Shown here piece by piece: positions 8,412-10,957 of a DNA stretch of 10,957 nucleotides (its first letter is position 1; each line of letters starts with the position of its first letter). Source of the stretch: Bacillaceae bacterium UBA7792 (lineage in GTDB: Bacteria > Bacillota > Bacilli > Bacillales > Cytobacillaceae); the NCBI GenBank assembly GCA_002480735.1, contig DLCS01000048.1, positions 1 to 10,957 on the forward strand, in the 5' to 3' direction. The position numbers and the translations under genes are program-made. The notes below the pieces were generated by a model. It saw only the letters and a program-made list of their open reading frames with translations, searched no databases and was not told the DNA's origin.

Positions 8412-8506
8412 CTGATGCCGGGCTTCCACTATCTGGAATGCCTCCGAAAGCAACAAAGGAAGCTTTAATAAGCTACTTAGCAGGTCGGGCACTAGGAGGA
8501 GAATAG
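8396..8506 (+). other. Displaced C-terminal end of the HemD domain (-1 frame)
   Basis: Read in the -1 frame from 8396, this stretch encodes TMAAVADAGLPLSG, then MPPKATKEALISYL, and ends LGGE before TAG 8504-8506. That is the usual C-terminal helix region of HemD domains. It ends 3 nt before the sirB ATG, and its last codons hold the sirB AGGAGGAG, the tight spacing expected of the intact operon. It has no start of its own and is not a separate gene. The junction is the heptamer G-GGA-AAA at 8390-8396. Confidence 0.85.
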
Positions 8507-8509
8507 AAA

Positions 8510-9235
8510 ATGGATGCGGTTATCTATCTCGCACATGGGAGCCAGCGATCAGCAGCAAATGAGAAATTTGTTGATTTTATTAAAAGAATCATGCAACACT
8601 CACCATTATCTATCCAAGCCTATGGATTTCTGGAAAATGCTCAGCCATCCATTGCCCAGACCATAGAGTCCTGTATCGAACAAGGTGCACGTAGAATTAC
8701 AGTTGTCCCTGTTTTTTTATTACCAGGAATTCATACCAATGTCGATATTCCAATCGAACTTGGACAATATCCTGATGTTATTTTCCACTATGGAAAGCCG
8801 CTTGGTGTGGATGACATCATGGTTGATATTCTTGCGGACAAACTTGCTGATGCTGGTTTCGGCGCCCGCGACAATGAAGCAGTATTATTAGTGGGACATG
8901 GGAGCCGACTTCCTGAAGCGGGTGCTGAGTTTGAAAGGTTAGCTATTAGTTTAGCTGAGAAAGCAAGATGTAGTGTTCATCCAGCATATGTGACGACGCC
9001 TGTTTACTATCAGGAGATAGCAGCAAAATTAGTAGAAAAGAAGATATTTATTCTACCCCACTTCTTGTTTTCTGGTGGCTTTACTGACAAAATGAAAAGA
9101 GAACTAGAGTGGGTGGAAGAAAGTATCATTTTCTGCGAACCGGTTGGTTTCAATGAAAGATTAATTCCACTAATTGAAAAACGGGTGGCTGAGGTGCATG
9201 ATGAATTTAACTTATCCGATTATGTTACACCTTGA
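8510..9235 (+). CDS. sirB: Sirohydrochlorin ferrochelatase, CbiX/SirB family
   Basis: A 241-aa class II chelatase that inserts Fe2+ into sirohydrochlorin, the last step of siroheme synthesis. It has the two-lobed CbiX repeat structure. The N-terminal lobe begins VIYLAHGS (H9). The second lobe begins VLLVGHGSRLPEAG (H130), followed by the typical ILPHFLFSGGFTDK (H184). The N-terminal lobe also has VPVFLLPGIHTNVDIP. These His residues are the probable metal-handling positions. Cobaltochelatase activity is a family alternative, but no cobalamin genes are nearby and the operon makes a siroheme enzyme. A strong AGGAGGAG at 8494-8501 lies 8 nt upstream of ATG 8510. In B. subtilis sirB (ylnE) sits in the cysH sulfate operon; here it is tied to nitrite reduction. 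Confidence 0.92.
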   Translation: MDAVIYLAHGSQRSAANEKFVDFIKRIMQHSPLSIQAYGFLENAQPSIAQTIESCIEQGARRITVVPVFLLPGIHTNVDIPIELGQYPDVIFHYGKPLGVDDIMVDILADKLADAGFGARDNEAVLLVGHGSRLPEAGAEFERLAISLAEKARCSVHPAYVTTPVYYQEIAAKLVEKKIFILPHFLFSGGFTDKMKRELEWVEESIIFCEPVGFNERLIPLIEKRVAEVHDEFNLSDYVTP

Positions 9236-9818
9236 AGGAAAAAAGGTAGTGGTCATTGGCGGCGGTAAGGTGGCGGAAAGAAAAGTTTGCGGCTTATTGG
9301 ACACTGGGGCTCTTATTACAGTCATTAGCCCTGAAGCGACAGATGAATTACAAAAGCTAGCTCGCACTGGGCAGATCTTCTGGGCTAAGCACCGATTTTG
9401 TGCAGAGGATATAAAAGATGCATTTATCATCTTCGCGGCAACGAACGACAGGCTTCTCAATCAGCAAGTGAAAGAATCAGCAGCTCCCAGCCAGCTTGTT
9501 TTAATGGTCGATAATCCTTGTGAATCAGATTTTCAGTTACCCTCGTCATTCCGCCGTGGACGTCTATCAATTGCTGTTTCAACAGGTGGCGCAAGTCCGA
9601 CGCTAGCACGGAAAATTCGTACAAGGCTGGAACAGGAATTTGATCCATCCTACGAAGAATATCTTGAGTTTCTGTATTTGAAACGAAAGTGGATCATTAA
9701 TGAAGTGGCAGACACTGCTTTAAAGAGAAAACTATTAACAGCGATAGCAGATGATGAATTTTTATTCAGCCCTGATCGTGAGGGCGATTTTCAACGGTTA
9801 TATGAGAGCATGATTTGA
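9201..9818 (+). CDS. sirC: Precorrin-2 dehydrogenase (SirC/YlnF-like)
   Basis: Oxidises precorrin-2 to sirohydrochlorin with NAD+, the step between SUMT and SirB. Numbered from ATG 9201 (205 aa), the Rossmann motif VVVIGGGKVAERK is at 16-28, FAATND at about 78-83, MVDNP at 102-106 and STGGASPTLARKIR follows. D104 falls where CysG has its catalytic Asp104. This resembles the N-terminal half of CysG and yeast Met8p. I chose ATG 9201 because GAGGTG (9191-9196) precedes it. ATG 9198 is too close to that element, and ATG 9174 would add nine residues with no ribosome binding site. The gene overlaps sirB by 35 nt, indicating coupled translation. It has a C-terminal extension over the ~160-aa B. subtilis SirC. 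Some relatives also chelate iron, but with SirB present that is probably unnecessary here. Confidence 0.9.
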   Translation: MNLTYPIMLHLEGKKVVVIGGGKVAERKVCGLLDTGALITVISPEATDELQKLARTGQIFWAKHRFCAEDIKDAFIIFAATNDRLLNQQVKESAAPSQLVLMVDNPCESDFQLPSSFRRGRLSIAVSTGGASPTLARKIRTRLEQEFDPSYEEYLEFLYLKRKWIINEVADTALKRKLLTAIADDEFLFSPDREGDFQRLYESMI

Positions 9819-9964
9819 TAGAGGATACTTGTTTGTATTAGATTTTCCAGTTTATTAGTGAAATCCATTTTTAATAATATCGATAGGTGATTCTTATCTC
9901 TTCTTACATAAATCTTCTGTAATGGTGAAATCTAAAAGAAAACAGAAAGAAGAGATGGAGAATT

Positions 9965-10408
9965 ATGATCGTACCCTTGGTTCGAATTGGTTTCATTTTA
10001 ACGTGGTTGTCGGTTTATTTTCTTCCTAAGAAGACTGTGAAACGGTACCTACCCTCCTCTACAATGGCGGCATTATTAGTGATGACAACTGTGTTTATTG
10101 GTACTCATTTTAACGCTTGGAAGGTAAAAGGCGGAACAATAACTAGGATCCTTAACATTCTATCTATCATTTTGGGACCGTTCTCAGTAGGAACACTGTG
10201 GATTTTACGTTTCACCTTTGGAAAGTTTTGGTTATATGTGCTTATCAATTTGGTTCAAAACCTAATTTATGCATTTCCAATCCTCAACATCCTCGATAAA
10301 ATTAATTTCATAAAATATGTTAAGTTTACACGAATTCATCATATAATTGCGTCCATGACTTATGCCATAATCATATATGGCTATCAATTACTTCTAGAAA
10401 AGCGTTAA
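9965..10408 (+). CDS. Small multi-pass membrane protein of unknown function
   Basis: A 147-aa, very hydrophobic and basic protein that I do not recognise. There are four or five likely membrane segments at about residues 2-19, 32-48, 62-82, 88-109 and 124-143, with short charged loops (PKKTVKRY, WKVKGG, DKINFIKYVKFTRIHH). I see no Cys and no obvious catalytic motif. ATG 9965 has GGAG (9957-9960) 4 nt upstream in AGATGGAG. It begins 146 nt after sirC. That gap is AT-rich and holds only a weak 6-bp stem (9882-9898) with no T-run, so read-through from the nitrite operon is possible. Function, and any link to nitrite metabolism, is unknown. Confidence 0.7.
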   Translation: MIVPLVRIGFILTWLSVYFLPKKTVKRYLPSSTMAALLVMTTVFIGTHFNAWKVKGGTITRILNILSIILGPFSVGTLWILRFTFGKFWLYVLINLVQNLIYAFPILNILDKINFIKYVKFTRIHHIIASMTYAIIIYGYQLLLEKR

Positions 10409-10435
10409 AATTTAATTTATTTGTTAAATGAATCA

Positions 10436-10496
10436 AAAAGGCTATTGGCTACCGGTTTGGATATTTCTAGTCCAATTTGGTCGCCAATAGCCTTTA
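10436..10496. terminator. Long hairpin between the membrane protein and flotillin genes, possible bidirectional terminator
   Basis: AAAGGCTATTGGC pairs perfectly over 13 bp with GCCAATAGCCTTT (10483-10495). After one mismatch the stem continues with ACC/GGT and then TTGGA/TCCAA around a 9-nt loop. On the minus strand the stem is followed by TTTTTGATT, a plausible terminator for the flotillin gene ~145 nt upstream of it. On the plus strand the following tract (TTTATTGG) is weaker. Confidence 0.5.
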
Positions 10497-10612
10497 TTGG
10501 ATACTCTTTAACTACTTCCCATCCTTTTCGGTCGCCAATCAGCCATATTGGATACCTCTCAAACTGTCGTTAGCTTGGTTCGGGAGCCAATAACCTCTAT
10601 TGGTTACCTTTA
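10443..10612 (+). repeat. Degenerate 51-52 bp-period array of CCAATA-N5-TATTGG palindromes
   Basis: TATTGG followed by an NTACC-like tail recurs at 10443, 10495, 10546 and 10598, with spacings of 52, 51 and 52 bp. The last three copies have a left arm: GGTCGCCAAT at 10479 and 10530, and GGGAGCCAAT at 10582. Each of those units is a small palindrome, CCAAT(A)-N5/7-(T)ATTGG, flanked by GGT on the left and ACC (ACT in the 10479 unit) on the right. The first copy has only the right half. The linkers between cores are not conserved except for a TTC just before each GG. It fills most of the 231-bp intergenic gap. Confidence 0.75.
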
Positions 10613-10639
10613 TGGGTTTTAAAAAGAGTATTCGGTAAC

Positions 10640-10957
10640 TTATTCCTGATTTTGGTTTGATTTGGACCATTCATTTGACAGCTGTTCAATACTTCCTTTA
10701 ATATTGCCCTTCCCCGCAAAGGTTTCCAGTAGCTCCTTCATATCGATACCAGATGAAGCTTTAAGGGTTTCTTGCAGTGATGACATTAAGTTTGTTGCAT
10801 AGCCAGTTACTTTGTTGGCTCCTCCATTTTCGCCGCTGCCACCCGTATCAACAACGGTAATCTTATCAATATTTCCTAATGGACTAGCGATTTCCTTCGC
10901 GTACTCAGGTAGCATACGAACGACCATATCTAGAATAGCGGCTTGGCCGTACATTTC
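10640..10957 (-). CDS. floT: Flotillin-family protein FloT (YuaG)-like, C-terminal part
   Basis: The last 105 codons of a minus-strand gene whose start lies beyond the window. The sequence AAILDMVVRMLPEYAKEIASPLGNIDKITVVDTGG followed by ANKVTGYATNLMSSLQETLKASSGIDMKELL is the characteristic flotillin C-terminal region of Bacillus FloT, after the SPFH domain and the Glu/Ala-rich coiled coil. Flotillins scaffold ordered membrane microdomains and are usually cotranscribed with an NfeD-type protein (yuaF in B. subtilis); that partner is not visible here. The tail ends in a polar, Asn/Gln-rich stretch (NEWSKSNQNQE). The stop is TAA at 10642-10640. I infer that the array hairpin downstream may end this transcript. 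Confidence 0.88.
   Translation of the reverse strand, partial: EMYGQAAILDMVVRMLPEYAKEIASPLGNIDKITVVDTGGSGENGGANKVTGYATNLMSSLQETLKASSGIDMKELLETFAGKGNIKGSIEQLSNEWSKSNQNQE

Noticed and set aside
4290..9818. Out-of-frame reading frames on both strands within the nitrite reductase operon
   Set aside because: All lie within strongly supported genes, lack ribosome binding sites, and have no recognisable protein features.
9882..9898. Terminator after sirC
   Set aside because: GATAGG/CTTATC gives only six weak pairs, including a G-T, and no T-run follows.
10443..10612. CRISPR array
   Set aside because: The cores are short, degenerate palindromes, linkers show partial similarity near their ends, only three to four units exist, and no cas gene is present.

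Overview
The window looks like a chromosomal segment from a low-to-mid GC Gram-positive of the Bacillaceae. The signs are AGGAGG-type ribosome binding sites, an rpsD gene with a long structured leader and its own terminator, a GAF-GGDEF protein beside rpsD as in Bacillus subtilis (DgcP/YtrP), a NasD/NasE/NasF-type nitrite reductase operon, a flotillin gene, and matches to the Bacillus CcpA (cre) and Fnr box consensuses.

Layout. (1) Positions 1-2908 carry three minus-strand genes: the first 81 codons of a PLP-dependent methionine gamma-lyase-like enzyme with a cre site between its promoter and ribosome binding site, a GAF-GGDEF diguanylate cyclase ending in a TTCG-loop terminator, and a membrane-anchored protein of unknown function. 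(2) Positions 2993-4030 hold the rpsD unit: promoter, ~320-nt leader, S4 gene and terminator. (3) Positions 4166-9818 hold a five-gene nitrite-to-ammonium operon: nirB, nirD, a SUMT-HemD fusion (NasF type), sirB and sirC. It is preceded by two perfect TGTGA-N6-TCACA Fnr boxes, one lying exactly 41.5 bp upstream of the predicted start of transcription. The operon supplies both subunits of siroheme-dependent NADH nitrite reductase and every step from uroporphyrinogen III to siroheme. (4) Positions 9965-10408 encode a small multi-pass membrane protein that I do not recognise. (5) Positions 10443-10612 contain a degenerate array of CCAATA-N5-TATTGG palindromes with a regular 51-52 bp period, followed by the 3' end of a minus-strand flotillin gene that runs off the window.

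Most notable points: the SUMT-HemD gene is broken near its end by an apparent one-base loss in an A-run, with the conserved C-terminus intact in the -1 frame; the Fnr box geometry points to anaerobic nitrite ammonification rather than purely nitrogen-controlled assimilation; and the phased palindrome array next to the flotillin gene has no obvious explanation. I found no mobile element, CRISPR array, tRNA or rRNA, and no convincing wholly new multi-gene system.
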